Below are positions 53,614 through 63,128 of a stretch of DNA of 64,000 nucleotides, in pieces. The notes under the pieces were generated by a model. It was not told the origin of the DNA. It searched no databases and saw only the letters and a list, made by a program, of their open reading frames with translations. The translations under genes and the position numbers were made by a program. How positions within the stretch are numbered: the stretch's first letter is position 1; the number at the start of each line of letters is the position of its first letter. The DNA lies in contig JAFAEQ010000053.1 of NCBI GenBank assembly GCA_023423935.1, forward strand, positions 1 through 64,000, read 5' to 3'. Origin of the DNA: Pseudomonadota bacterium. GTDB lineage: Bacteria > Pseudomonadota > Gammaproteobacteria > Steroidobacterales > Steroidobacteraceae.

Positions 53614-54939
53614 TTATTCCGCCTGAAACTTCATCTGCACCGGAAGTGTCACGTTCTTGGTCGATAACGGATAGCCATCGATCGTGACTGTGTTTTGCGT
53701 GATCGAGCCGGTGAACGGCGAGCCGTTGATCACGGTGAAGTTCAGGGTGCCGTTTGCATCGCTCGTGAAGTCACCGGCCAGCTGCAGGAACTGTTCGAGA
53801 TCGCCGGATAATTTGCTTTCGACCCACACATGGCGCAGCGACCACGTCCCGGCACCGTCGCCATCCCAATCCCACAGTGACAGTCGACCCGACGTGACGG
53901 ACTCTGCATTCTCCCAGGACTCGCGCGGCAGATCGTTGTAGGGCAACGCTTTGCCGTTGAGCTCGACGAGATCGAAGCGGCACGATTCGCCAGGGCTTGG
54001 GGGCGTGCACAGGCCCGACTGGATGCGAATGTTCGCGATGAGCATGACGAGCTCACCTTGCAAGCCGCCGTATTCCGTGGAGACGGCGACGCTACTGGGA
54101 TGAGGTGCACCGGCCGGCGCTGTGTAGATCGCGCTGCGGTCATCCTGGACCGAGACGGAACCGACCTCTGTGTTGCCTCCCGGCGTTCCATTCACAGACC
54201 AGTTCCTGACCAGGTTCGCGATCACCGTGCTCGGCTTGCACTCCGCCACCAGCGGCGTGAGCAGATCGTCGGCCATCACGCGCTCGCACACCACGACGGA
54301 CAAGGACACGCTTTCGCCGGGTTTCACCGTGGCTGATTGGGGCGTGAGCTGCGCACCGGTGACGAGCGACCAGTCACTGAAGTGCTGAGTGCTCACCGAG
54401 ACGGTGCCTTCGTCGGCATCGAGCTCCAGCGATTCGTGGAGCTCCCAGAATCCGGCGCTGGTCTGACTCGCGATACGCAGCAATTGCGGCGCGGTACCGA
54501 GCACTTGCTCGGAGGTGAAATGAAACGTCAATCGCACAGGCATCGCGAACGTCATGTTCTCCGGTCCGAGCCGGAAGGCATCGCCGATCTTGCCGTGTGC
54601 GTGATTGGAGATCGGCTGAATCGTGAGAGTCTGTTGCGTGGCGAGCGCACCGGCGGGCACTTCAACACGCACCGTGCCATCGGCCGATTCGATGACACCG
54701 CCTGCAGGACCGATCTCTTTCGAAACGGCATCTTCGAGCGCTGTACCGACAGCAGTGGCGACGGGCTGTCGCTGCGCGGGCGGTGGCGGCTGCGCGGGCG
54801 GGGGTTCCTGTACGGGAGGTGGATTCTGCGGCGGCGGACGATCATCGGAGCTCGAACCGCCGCATCCGGCGAGAAGCGCGAGCAAACCCGCGACACAGAT
54901 CGCGCGTGCCCCGCTCATCCTGCCGACGCACCGAAACAT
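53614..54939 (-). CDS. Surface lipoprotein with ZU5-like domain
   Basis: Start taken at ATG 54939 (441 residues; ATG 54918 is also possible). Lipobox LLAGC followed by GGSSS and a proline-rich linker (PPPQNPPPVQEPPPAQ). Next comes a ZU5-like domain (IGPAGGVIESADGTVRVEVP, AGALATQQTLTIQP), then Ig-like and beta-sheet regions with no catalytic motif. It is probably an outer-membrane lipoprotein for adhesion or assembly; role unknown. Confidence 0.8.
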   Translation of the reverse strand: MFRCVGRMSGARAICVAGLLALLAGCGGSSSDDRPPPQNPPPVQEPPPAQPPPPAQRQPVATAVGTALEDAVSKEIGPAGGVIESADGTVRVEVPAGALATQQTLTIQPISNHAHGKIGDAFRLGPENMTFAMPVRLTFHFTSEQVLGTAPQLLRIASQTSAGFWELHESLELDADEGTVSVSTQHFSDWSLVTGAQLTPQSATVKPGESVSLSVVVCERVMADDLLTPLVAECKPSTVIANLVRNWSVNGTPGGNTEVGSVSVQDDRSAIYTAPAGAPHPSSVAVSTEYGGLQGELVMLIANIRIQSGLCTPPSPGESCRFDLVELNGKALPYNDLPRESWENAESVTSGRLSLWDWDGDGAGTWSLRHVWVESKLSGDLEQFLQLAGDFTSDANGTLNFTVINGSPFTGSITQNTVTIDGYPLSTKNVTLPVQMKFQAE

Positions 54940-55097
54940 AGGCGCGTTTACTTGCTGGGTATCATCGGATACGGCTGTGCGTTCATCGCGACAAGGATGT
55001 GCTTCTGCCGCTCTCTCGGAGCGACACGTTCTGCTGCGTGTCATCTGAATCTTGATTGCTCTGCGTGTGGATGTTCGAGACGAAGAAGCGCTCAGCG

Positions 55098-55733
55098 CTA
55101 CTCGTCGTTTGCGACTTGATTGCTGAGCGTGCGAATGCGCTCGGCTAGTGGCTGCACCGCTTTTGCGAAGGCCTTGCCTTCGGCGCGCAGCTTCAGGATT
55201 TCCTTCTCCTTCTCATCGGTCGTCTGACGAATCAGCTTCTTCTGCTCAGGCGTGAGTGACTTCGTTCCTTCGAGTCTGCGGCGTGCATCGGCAAACGTCT
55301 TCAGGACCTCGGCTTCCGGAACGTTCGCGAGGAAACCCCGATACGTTTCGCCGAGCGCCCTCTTCCATGTTTCTCTGGTGAATCCGGCGGCCGCGATCAG
55401 ACCGTGACTATCGGCATCCTGCTCGAACCAGTCTTCCGCCACGCCTTCGTCATAGGAGAAGTTGCCGAACTCGTCCCGAAGCGACTCGAGTAAGCGAACG
55501 ACCGTGGCCGCTTCTTTCTCCGATAAAGCGAGTACGGAAGTCGGCAGCAGCGCGACACTGAAGCCGAGCACAATCGCAAGCGTCCACAGGGGAATGAATG
55601 CGTGCCCGGATTCGACAGCCGCGATGGCGGATCGGGGTTCGTCAACACCGCCCTCGGTCGGATTCACGCGAGTGTCGGACTGAGCGCTGTCGCGCTGATG
55701 ATCACTTGCACTGGAAAGAACTACGCTCGTCAC
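55098..55733 (-). CDS. Hypothetical protein with a hydrophobic segment and coiled-coil tail
   Basis: 211 residues. A hydrophobic stretch (about 46-70, LWTLAIVLGFSVALLPTSVLA) preceded by 45 polar residues suggests a single-pass inner-membrane protein with its charged, helical C-terminus (SLTPEQKKLIRQTTDEKEKE) outside. No family recognised. The 275 bases to the AraC gene hold no clear gene. Confidence 0.65.
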   Translation of the reverse strand: MTSVVLSSASDHQRDSAQSDTRVNPTEGGVDEPRSAIAAVESGHAFIPLWTLAIVLGFSVALLPTSVLALSEKEAATVVRLLESLRDEFGNFSYDEGVAEDWFEQDADSHGLIAAAGFTRETWKRALGETYRGFLANVPEAEVLKTFADARRRLEGTKSLTPEQKKLIRQTTDEKEKEILKLRAEGKAFAKAVQPLAERIRTLSNQVANDE

Positions 55734-56008
55734 CCTGGCTCCCGTTGGACTGTGCGGGCCAGCAGTGCCGGCCCAAATGATCCAACTAGCATCGCGGACC
55801 AGACAGAGCGCGTCTTGGCATCGAGCGAACCGATGTTGCGGCGAACGAACCGCAACTTCTCTCGGAACTACTGCGCGATTTGGAAGATGAACTGCGGGGC
55901 ACGCTCAAACGAGCGAGCGTCACTCAACGCGATTGTCGATGGCGCGGGAGCGTTCCCAAGTGTGTCGAAAGATGGAGAGCGCGGACGCGATGCACGCCCC
56001 GCCCTTGC

Positions 56009-56965
56009 TCAGCTCAATCGCCTGCGCATCGCTTCTGCACGCACTTCGGAAGGTGTGACGCCGTAGCGGCGGCGAAACGCGCGATTGAAGTTCGAGAGAT
56101 CCGTGAAACCGGAGTCGAATGCGATCTCCGCAATGCTCATTGTCGAAGTGCCTGCATCGAGTCGACGAAACGCCAGCTCGAGCCGTCTCTCGCGCAGGAA
56201 CTCGGTGAAGGTCGTCCCTTCACATTCGAACAACTGCTGGATGTAGCGCGGCGTGACGCCCTGGCGAGCGGCAACGGAGCTGACATTGAGGGAAGGATCC
56301 TCGAGACAGTTGAGAATGTCCTTCTTGACGAGCTCGAGCCGCGCCGCGCGGATGCCGCGCAGATTGCGGTCCGAACCGCCCGCGACGACGCTGTCGAGTA
56401 CCAAGGCGATCAGATCGTGAACATGGTTCGCCGCGATCTGCCGCGCTTTGTCGCCTTCCGGAGGTGCCTGCCGCAGCAGATCTGCGTAACCGGCGAACAA
56501 CGAAGCCCCAGGCGCGCTGCGTGACACGTGATAGAACGGCGCGCGCTCGAGACGCGACACGCGTGCGGCGAGCTGCTGGTAACCGAGCGATACGACGTCG
56601 ACAGTCGTGGGGCACGCGTGCCGGACTTCGAAGCACGTTGCTTCGTTGACGAGCACCAGATCGCCGGCTTTGACTGTGAATGTCTCGCGCCCCTCGACGG
56701 ACACCTCGTGATCCCCGGAGACGATCGCCAGCGTGTAGTTGTCACGTCCGTCGCTTAGAAGATCGCGCGGACGGGTGCCCACGATCGGCGGATAGTGCGC
56801 CTTCGCAATACCCACGCGATCCGGCAGGTCGAACACAGAAATATCTATGTGCAGATCGTCCCGCAACGGCACGAAGCGCATGCCCGCCCAATGGCGCGCA
56901 ATGAAGTCGTGCACGAAGGCCATTCGATCCCGCGCGGGAACGTCCTCGGTCGAGACTCTCTGCAT
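56009..56965 (-). CDS. AraC-family transcriptional regulator
   Basis: Start ATG 56965 (318 residues). The N-terminal half (about 15-180) is an AraC_binding_2-type cupin sensor; the C-terminal 100 residues hold two helix-turn-helix motifs (NVSSVAARQGVTPRYIQQLF and MSIAEIAFDSGFTDLSNFNR) with the typical AFRRRYGVTPSEVRAEA. It would switch on a neighbouring or distant gene on ligand binding; no target is evident nearby. Confidence 0.88.
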   Translation of the reverse strand: MQRVSTEDVPARDRMAFVHDFIARHWAGMRFVPLRDDLHIDISVFDLPDRVGIAKAHYPPIVGTRPRDLLSDGRDNYTLAIVSGDHEVSVEGRETFTVKAGDLVLVNEATCFEVRHACPTTVDVVSLGYQQLAARVSRLERAPFYHVSRSAPGASLFAGYADLLRQAPPEGDKARQIAANHVHDLIALVLDSVVAGGSDRNLRGIRAARLELVKKDILNCLEDPSLNVSSVAARQGVTPRYIQQLFECEGTTFTEFLRERRLELAFRRLDAGTSTMSIAEIAFDSGFTDLSNFNRAFRRRYGVTPSEVRAEAMRRRLS

Positions 56966-57134
56966 GCTGTCCTCACATCCCGTCCGACCGCGAAGCCGGA
57001 CTGCATGCAAGGGTATAGCGTCTCGGCGCTGGACGCGAAGTGCAGATCAGCGGGCCAGCCGTCTCTGCCGTGACTCCCCTAAGGGGCGAGACCACACGGG
57101 CCTGCCTGGACGAGATCCATCACGCGGCGGGAGA

Positions 57135-57185
57135 TCAGCGGCCTCCCTGCCGCTGTAGCCCGGCGCGGAAGTCGCAGCTTCCACG
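57135..57185. repeat. Double-hairpin element, copy 1
   Basis: AGCGGC...GCCGCT followed by GGAAG-TCGCAG-CTTCC. The second copy (57429-57480) keeps both hairpins with paired base changes. Confidence 0.65.
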
Positions 57186-57294
57186 CCTGCCGCCCGCGAG
57201 AGGAGGTTGCGAGCGGCAATAGATAAGACGTTTCACAACGGAAAATCCACACCTGGTTTTGGAGTTTTTTTTCGACCGTCGTCGCTGCAGAGCC

Positions 57295-57414
57295 TTAGGT
57301 AACCTCTGATCAATTCGCCACTCGCAACCCTAGTTGCTTCGCCCACCGAAGCATTTCAACCAGTTGCAGACTTGCGAAGGTCAGGGAAGTCGATAAATCA
57401 GAGCTTCCCCAGGT
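57295..57414 (-). repeat. MITE-like dispersed element, copy 2
   Basis: Reverse-complement copy of 1711-1826, nearly identical over its whole length, with the same terminal inverted repeats and internal hairpin. It lies in the 1.2-kb gap 56966-58141, where no gene is seen and two double-hairpin elements flank it. Confidence 0.85.
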
Positions 57415-57428
57415 TCATTGCCCAAGCA

Positions 57429-57480
57429 TCAGCGGCCTCCCTGCCGCTGTGCCCCGACGCGGATGTCGCAGCATCCGCAT
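57429..57480. repeat. Double-hairpin element, copy 2
   Basis: AGCGGC...GCCGCT followed by GCGGATG-TCGCAG-CATCCGC. A third hairpin GTCACTCG-ACATAG-CGAGTGAC follows at 57485-57506. Confidence 0.65.
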
Positions 57481-58141
57481 CAGCGTCACTCGACATAGCG
57501 AGTGACAATGACTAAGACGATCGAGAAGGCCAAATCGGAACCTGGATTAGCGTCATTTTTGAAATTCTTTCAGGCGTGAAGTACCCGCGCTCAGCGACCT
57601 GCGGCCGAGCTCGATGGAGCCTGGCAGATTCAGAACACATCATCGCCACGGAACCGAGCAGCCCTGAATCTCGATGCTCCGATCTCTGTTGCTCTCGCGG
57701 TGAAGCGGAAGCGCTGTCATCGCGGTGAATTCTCCTGCAGGACGCCTGTCACCCGCGTTGCCGCAACGGCTCGGAGAATCCGCTCATCATGAACAGCGTT
57801 CTGGGTCAGGCATCTGAACTCCCCTAGGCTGCATGAGATGAATTCAAGGCAGAGACTTCGGCAGAACCGCTTACGACGCAGGATCGCAATCGTCGCGAAA
57901 CAGTCCAACGTCTTGCCGCGATTGCGATGGGTGAGGCATTGATCCTAGAGTCGGCGCGAGTAGAGAGCAGGCATCTTCTCGTGCGATGCGGTGCGCGATC
58001 TGATCAGTCGACGAGTGCGATCGGTCAGCCACTCGACGCGGCGGGCCACCGCTGGGCTGGTATCGACCATTCGACGTCTGTCCGAAGCTCTTCGACTCGG
58101 AATCGGTCACACGCGACACAATTGGAAATGTAAGTCGACGC

Positions 58142-58600
58142 ATGGCGGACGCCAACCATAAACGCACAGCCGAGCAGATCTCGACCGATCTTTCGGCCGC
58201 GCGCACTGAGCTGTCTTTCCAGCGCACTCGCCTGAGCTCAGATCGCACGCTGATGTCCGTGATCCGCACATCGCTTGCACTCATCAGCTTCGGGTTCACG
58301 ATCCATACGGTGTTCCAGAGATTGGCCGAAAGCCAGGCGCTTACCGGATGGCATGGCGCGCGTAACTTCAGTGTCGCGCTCGTCGCTTTAGGTATCGTCA
58401 TGCTGGTGACCGGGATCGTGTACGAAGTGACGTTCATGAGGGGAATGCGGAAGTCGCGCGACAATCTGAAGAGCGAGGGACTGGGCTATCCCGTGAGCAT
58501 CTTTCCAATGTCCCTTCCGTTCTTCATTGCCGTAGCGCTGCTTGCCATTGGTATCGCCGTGATCGTGAGCATGCTGTTTAGAATCGGCCCGTTCGTGTGA
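58142..58600 (+). CDS. DUF202/YidH-family membrane protein
   Basis: 152 residues with the family-typical cytoplasmic start ELSFQRTRLSSDRTLMSVIR followed by TSLALISFGFTI, then three membrane helices (about 38-54, 76-100, 119-142). Role unknown; these are inner-membrane proteins of YidH/YidG type. A putative outer-membrane protein follows after 43 bases. Confidence 0.88.
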   Translation: MADANHKRTAEQISTDLSAARTELSFQRTRLSSDRTLMSVIRTSLALISFGFTIHTVFQRLAESQALTGWHGARNFSVALVALGIVMLVTGIVYEVTFMRGMRKSRDNLKSEGLGYPVSIFPMSLPFFIAVALLAIGIAVIVSMLFRIGPFV

Positions 58601-58643
58601 GCCTCCGCCCTCTCATGAAGGGCGCACTTCGATCGCATCAACG

Positions 58644-59666
58644 ATGTTGCTTCACGGCAGTGACTTCGCTCAACGAGGCCGCGTCTGGTCGGCGAGACGG
58701 TGCATCATTCGCGCTATATGCCTGCTGTGCTGTGTGTTCGCAGCGGGTCGAAGTCACGCTCAGGAGCTGTACCTGCTCGCTGGCGGACAACAAACGCCGG
58801 AGATCAATGACAGCTCGTACGCCTTCTCGATCGTGTACCAGCACAATGTCGCCGACCATGCTTTGCTCTCGTTCACCTGGCTGAATGAAGGTCACGTCGC
58901 CGCGCATCATCGCGATGGCTTCGGCTTGCAGGGCTGGTACCGATGGTTGAGTGCGGAACGATCCTGGGACGCGGCACTGGGAGTCGGACCTTATCGCTAC
59001 TACGACACCACGCTGCATCCGAGCCGCGACATCGCAATCAACGATCACGGCTTCGGCGTGATCTACAGCGCCGCCGTGCATTGGTACAGATTTGCGCCGC
59101 TCATCCTGCAGGCCCGCTACAACAGGGTCGAGACGTCGTCCAGCATCAGCACGGATACGCTGTTACTGGGGATCGGATATCAGTTCGAGTCAGACAGCCG
59201 AGCGGGACCGACCGTGCCGGCAAAGTCATATGGGTTTTCATCGGCGCAGCGCAACGAGCTGACGCTCATGCTGGGCTCGACGATCGTCAACGATTTCTCC
59301 TCGCCCACTGGAGCCGCAGCCGTGCTCGAGTATCGGCGCATGCTCACGCCGTACGTCGTCGTGACGGCAAACGCGATCGATGAAGGCGAGGCCGGAGATG
59401 TGAAGCGACGCGGAGTGTCTGCTCAGCTTGGCGTGACACGTCGTTTTCTGGGTGAGCGCGCGGCGGTCGGCCTCGCCACGGGTCCGTACTTCGCCCGGGA
59501 CGAGGGTGGGACGACCGCCAGTAGCCGCGTGCTCGGTTTGCTTGTGATGAGCGCTGCCTACGACGTGGGCCCGCGCTGGCACGCTCGCGCATGCTGGTAT
59601 CGAACGGTCACGACGAACAGTCGCGACACGGACGTCATCGTGGTGGGTCTCGGCAGGGAGTTCTAG
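58644..59666 (+). CDS. Predicted outer-membrane beta-barrel protein
   Basis: 340 residues, signal peptide (about 20-40, cut after SHA). The rest alternates polar and hydrophobic residues in beta-hairpin form (LYLLAGGQQTPE, LQGWYRWLSAERSWDAALGV, ELTLMLGSTIVNDF) and ends in VIVVGLGREF, whose terminal Phe is the usual barrel-assembly signal. No family recognised. Confidence 0.75.
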   Translation: MLLHGSDFAQRGRVWSARRCIIRAICLLCCVFAAGRSHAQELYLLAGGQQTPEINDSSYAFSIVYQHNVADHALLSFTWLNEGHVAAHHRDGFGLQGWYRWLSAERSWDAALGVGPYRYYDTTLHPSRDIAINDHGFGVIYSAAVHWYRFAPLILQARYNRVETSSSISTDTLLLGIGYQFESDSRAGPTVPAKSYGFSSAQRNELTLMLGSTIVNDFSSPTGAAAVLEYRRMLTPYVVVTANAIDEGEAGDVKRRGVSAQLGVTRRFLGERAAVGLATGPYFARDEGGTTASSRVLGLLVMSAAYDVGPRWHARACWYRTVTTNSRDTDVIVVGLGREF

Positions 59667-59777
59667 GACGATTCGCACTGCAGAACAGGCGGCCTCAAAC
59701 CATACCGCCGCCTGCCTGAGGCCTGCCCCTCGGCTCGCGACCACACATATATATGTGTGCGTCAGACCCGCCAGAGG

Positions 59778-60680
59778 TCAGCCGCCGAATACCTGCAGCA
59801 GGTGTCGACCGTACTTCCCGGAATGGGTGGCGGTCGTCGCAACGATCGCGTAGGCGAACACGAGCCCAACGATCACGAGCGCGGCCAGTGCCGGCCACTT
59901 CGAGCCGCGCAGTAAACCACTGATTTGCTTGTGCTTGTTGCGAATGAAGAATTCGGCAACCAGCAGGTTCGGAACAAAGAAGGCGTAGAAGATGAAGTAG
60001 TCGAACAGGCCGATGGCTCCGTCCTGGCCGATGCCGATGCCGCCGGCGAGGTCTTCCCAGGCGCGGTACTCGATGTCGAAGATCCATGAGCCCAGAACCA
60101 TTGCGAACAGGCGGATGGCCCACGCCCGGTGCAGATCGAAGCGTCTCGCTCGCGCGTGCACATAGGCCATGGCCGCGCTCAGCATCATCAGCGCGCCCCA
60201 GATCCCGAACGCAATCGACGATGCCGTGTAGCTTGCACCGTGGGTCAGGATGAATGACATCCCGCCGACACCGGCGAGCAGACCTGCAGTGACATAGACC
60301 CTGCCCGTCCAGCGATGCACCGTTCGGTGGCGGGCCCGGATGCGGGACGAAAGCAAAATCGGCCACGCCGTTACCAGCACGGTGCCCATGAAGTAGTGCA
60401 TGCCGATGCCGAGATTGGCGATCCAGTCGGTGCTGGCGCGCATGGGTACACCGGACACCAGATCGTGCCATTGAACGAAGTTCTCGCCGGTACCGCCCGT
60501 CGCTCGGAGAACGATGTAGACGCCGAAGGTCACCATGCCTGCGAGGGTCGCGAAAAAGAAGAACCGGCCAGTCCAGCGGAACAGCCGATCTTCTGTCGCA
60601 TGGCCGGGCAATCGGGGGCTGATGGGCCGCTCTCTTCTTGTTGCCGTGTCACCGGCATCGAATCCTGGAATCGCGCTCAT
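59778..60680 (-). CDS. DUF2306-family membrane protein
   Basis: 300 residues with six or so membrane helices (about 38-58, 90-110, 125-150, 155-172, 186-200, 260-282), conserved His in HYFMGTVLV, RIRARHRTVHRWTGRVYV and FDLHRAWAIRLFA. DUF2306 proteins are inner-membrane proteins of unknown function with histidine pairs that suggest haem or metal binding. It diverges from the regulator at 60861 across 180 bases. Confidence 0.85.
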   Translation of the reverse strand: MSAIPGFDAGDTATRRERPISPRLPGHATEDRLFRWTGRFFFFATLAGMVTFGVYIVLRATGGTGENFVQWHDLVSGVPMRASTDWIANLGIGMHYFMGTVLVTAWPILLSSRIRARHRTVHRWTGRVYVTAGLLAGVGGMSFILTHGASYTASSIAFGIWGALMMLSAAMAYVHARARRFDLHRAWAIRLFAMVLGSWIFDIEYRAWEDLAGGIGIGQDGAIGLFDYFIFYAFFVPNLLVAEFFIRNKHKQISGLLRGSKWPALAALVIVGLVFAYAIVATTATHSGKYGRHLLQVFGG

Positions 60681-60860
60681 GGCGGGTCTGATCCTTGGTC
60701 TGGTTCCCGGCCACAGCGTGCCTGCGCGGAAGTCACAGAGTCCTGAGGGAAGGCTCAGGAAATTCGCAGGTCGATGAGGAACCGCTCAGGTCAGGTTTGG
60801 CGCAGTACCAATCGGCTCCACATATACTGACGGGCGAAAAATCCGCCGCTCGGGAACCGC

Positions 60861-62876
60861 ATGCCGCCTGTATCGGACCGCCTCACCGTCGACGATGTCG
60901 TCATCGATTTCACAGGGAGACGGCTGTTACGCGGCGGCCATGAACAGACGCTCGAACCCAAGGCATTCGCAGTGCTCGCGCTTCTCGCGCGGTCCCCTGG
61001 CCGGGTGTTTACGCGCGACGAAATCCTTGACGCCGTCTGGGGTCATCGGCACGTCACCCAGAGCGTCTTGAATCGGATCATGAGCCTGTTACGCCAGGCG
61101 CTGGGTGAGGATGCGCAGCATCCGCGCTTCCTGCATACGGTGCACGCGATCGGATATCGCTTCGACCTGCCCGCCTCTGCGACCCTGCCGTCGGCGGCAG
61201 CGGACGAGATCGAAAATCCGCCGGCGAGCATCCCTCCACCCGCCCCCGTTCCGACTGCAGGAATCTCAGAGTGGGTTCGCAAGCGCCGGGCGGTCTTCGC
61301 TGTCGCAGCTGCGGCAGTCCTCGCGATCGCTGCCACCGTCACGTGGCTGCGTCACGACCCAAAGAGTTCTGCAGTCGCCGACGCACTCGCGACACAACCT
61401 TCACTGGCGGTGCTGCCCTTCGCGGATCTATCGGAGTCGCGTGATCAGGAGTACCTCGCCGACGGTCTGGCGGAAGAAATTCTCAATCATCTGGCACAAG
61501 TGTCGGGACTGAGGGTCGTCGGTCGCTCGTCCAGTTTCTCGTTCAAGGGCAAGAACGAAGACCTGCGCATCATCGGCCAGAAGCTCGGCGTGACTCACAT
61601 ACTGGAAGGCAGTGTGCGCAAAGCGGGCGATCAGCTGCGTGTCACTGCACAGCTCATTCGCGCCGATGATGGCACCCACCTTTGGTCGAAGACTTACTCG
61701 CGTGTACTGCCTGACGTATTCGCGGTGCAGGATGAGATCTCGAGCGATGTGGCGCGCTCGCTGAGCGTCAAGCTCGACGTGGTGACATTCAATCGCGAAC
61801 AGGGTGGAACGACGAACGTCGAAGCGTACGAACGCTTCCTGCGTTGGCGCGGCATCGTAATGGCGGAGCTGTTCGATTTCGAGCACGACCGTGAACGTCT
61901 GCAACTGGCGCGCGAGATGGTGGCGCTGGATCCGCAATGCGTGGTGTGTCGCGATGCGCTCGCCAGCTCGCTGAACACCATGGCGAGCCACGTCGGCGGT
62001 GAACAAGCCGCACGGCTGCGTGCAGAGGCCGCGCAGGTTCGCCAGGACATTGAACGAATGGCACCCGAGAGCTGGGTCGCCAAACGTGATCGATCCAACG
62101 CGCTATGGCGCGAGGGCAAGCGCGCCGAAGCCATCGCACTCGCGAAAGAGATTGCGGACGCAGGCCCGCCGACCAAGGAGCGTGTCTGGGACTACGCATT
62201 CATGATCTTCGCCATGGGTCATCTGAACGAAACCATCGCGCTTGTCGAGCAGGTGCGTGCGGTCGAGCCGATGGCCTTATTTCTGTCGCGCGATCTGCAG
62301 TACGACTACACCGCGGCGCGCCGCTTCGAGGATGCCGAGGCGGAGTATCAACGCGGCCTGAAGCTGGACGGTAATCAACTGGAGCCGACCTACGTCGCCT
62401 TCCTTCGCCAATTGGCGGGGCGACGGCCTGGCGGTTTGAATGAACTGCGAGCACTGCATGGAAAATTGCTGGGACACAGCAAGGAGTTCGACGCGCCGTT
62501 CTTTCACGATCTGGGCAAGGTGCTGGATGATCGCGAAGCCATGCTCGCGCTCGTGCGCAAAGCACTCGCAGACCCGACCGATCGCGGCATCGAGCCCGCG
62601 TATGTGCCGATCTCCGTCGCCGATGCCCTAGGCGATGTCGAGCTGGCCTTGGCCGCGATGCGCAAGAATCTGGAAGCGCAGGAGGGTTTCGGGGAGCGCG
62701 CCATGGCGCAGTACGCCTACGTCGTTTTCTGGATCTCCCCGTACTCGAATCTTCGTGCGCATCCCGAGTTCAAGAAGCTGCTGATCGAAGCAGGTGTAGC
62801 CGACTACTGGCGCCAAACCGGCACGTGGGGCGATGGCTGCACGCCGATCGGCGCAGACGACTTCGAGTGCCAATGA
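60861..62876 (+). CDS. Winged-helix transmembrane regulator with TPR (CadC-like)
   Basis: 671 residues. A cytoplasmic OmpR/PhoB-type winged helix (about 8-103; VVIDFTGRRLLRGGHEQTL ... HTVHAIGYRFDLP), a membrane helix (about 144-163), a FlgO-like periplasmic domain (about 175-300; SLAVLPFADLSE, DGLAEEILNHLAQ, ILEGSVRKAGDQLRVTAQL), and a TPR-like helical C-terminus to the end. Such proteins sense envelope signals and bind DNA directly. The divergent DUF2306 gene is a plausible target. Confidence 0.9.
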   Translation: MPPVSDRLTVDDVVIDFTGRRLLRGGHEQTLEPKAFAVLALLARSPGRVFTRDEILDAVWGHRHVTQSVLNRIMSLLRQALGEDAQHPRFLHTVHAIGYRFDLPASATLPSAAADEIENPPASIPPPAPVPTAGISEWVRKRRAVFAVAAAAVLAIAATVTWLRHDPKSSAVADALATQPSLAVLPFADLSESRDQEYLADGLAEEILNHLAQVSGLRVVGRSSSFSFKGKNEDLRIIGQKLGVTHILEGSVRKAGDQLRVTAQLIRADDGTHLWSKTYSRVLPDVFAVQDEISSDVARSLSVKLDVVTFNREQGGTTNVEAYERFLRWRGIVMAELFDFEHDRERLQLAREMVALDPQCVVCRDALASSLNTMASHVGGEQAARLRAEAAQVRQDIERMAPESWVAKRDRSNALWREGKRAEAIALAKEIADAGPPTKERVWDYAFMIFAMGHLNETIALVEQVRAVEPMALFLSRDLQYDYTAARRFEDAEAEYQRGLKLDGNQLEPTYVAFLRQLAGRRPGGLNELRALHGKLLGHSKEFDAPFFHDLGKVLDDREAMLALVRKALADPTDRGIEPAYVPISVADALGDVELALAAMRKNLEAQEGFGERAMAQYAYVVFWISPYSNLRAHPEFKKLLIEAGVADYWRQTGTWGDGCTPIGADDFECQ

Positions 62877-62935
62877 CCGATGCCGCCGATATGCGATTCG
62901 AGGACTAGGAAAACCAAGATAACCTAGACAACGCG

Positions 62936-62950
62936 AATCATTCTCATTAA
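62936..62950. promoter_or_regulatory. Fur-box-like site upstream of the siderophore receptor
   Basis: AATCATTCTCATTAA matches the half-site pattern of Fur operators (AATGAGAATGATT in reverse). It lies about 180 bp upstream of the receptor start, with the MITE-like element 63001-63112 between, so the promoter probably lies next to the Fur site or was displaced by the insertion. Confidence 0.6.
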
Positions 62951-63000
62951 CATCCGCTCCAGCTCTTGTAGCCGTCGCCAACGAGTCAAACATCTATTTA

Positions 63001-63112
63001 CGCGCTGATTAAGCGACTTCCCTGACCCACGGAAGTTGGCAACTGCCGGAAATACTTCGACGAGCGAAGTGCCAACGCGGCGCATTGCGACTTGTTCAGC
63101 GCTTACCTAGGT
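63001..63112 (+). repeat. MITE-like dispersed element, copy 3 (diverged)
   Basis: Shares TTAAGCGACTTCCCTGACC near the left end and AGCGCTTACCT at the right with copies 1 and 2, and its inner hairpin is ACTTCG...CGAAGT where the others have GCTTCG...CGAAGC. It sits directly before the receptor gene, so it probably lies in its leader. Confidence 0.65.
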
Positions 63113-63128
63113 TGGGAGGCTTCTTCAG

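Noticed and set aside
55880..56066. Gene fragment with LLRDLEDELRGTLKRAS
   Set aside because: It looks helical, but has no start and runs into the antisense of the AraC gene.
57871..58464. Minus-strand 197-residue frame overlapping the DUF202 gene
   Set aside because: Most of it lies opposite the well-supported membrane protein gene, and the translation has no recognisable pattern.
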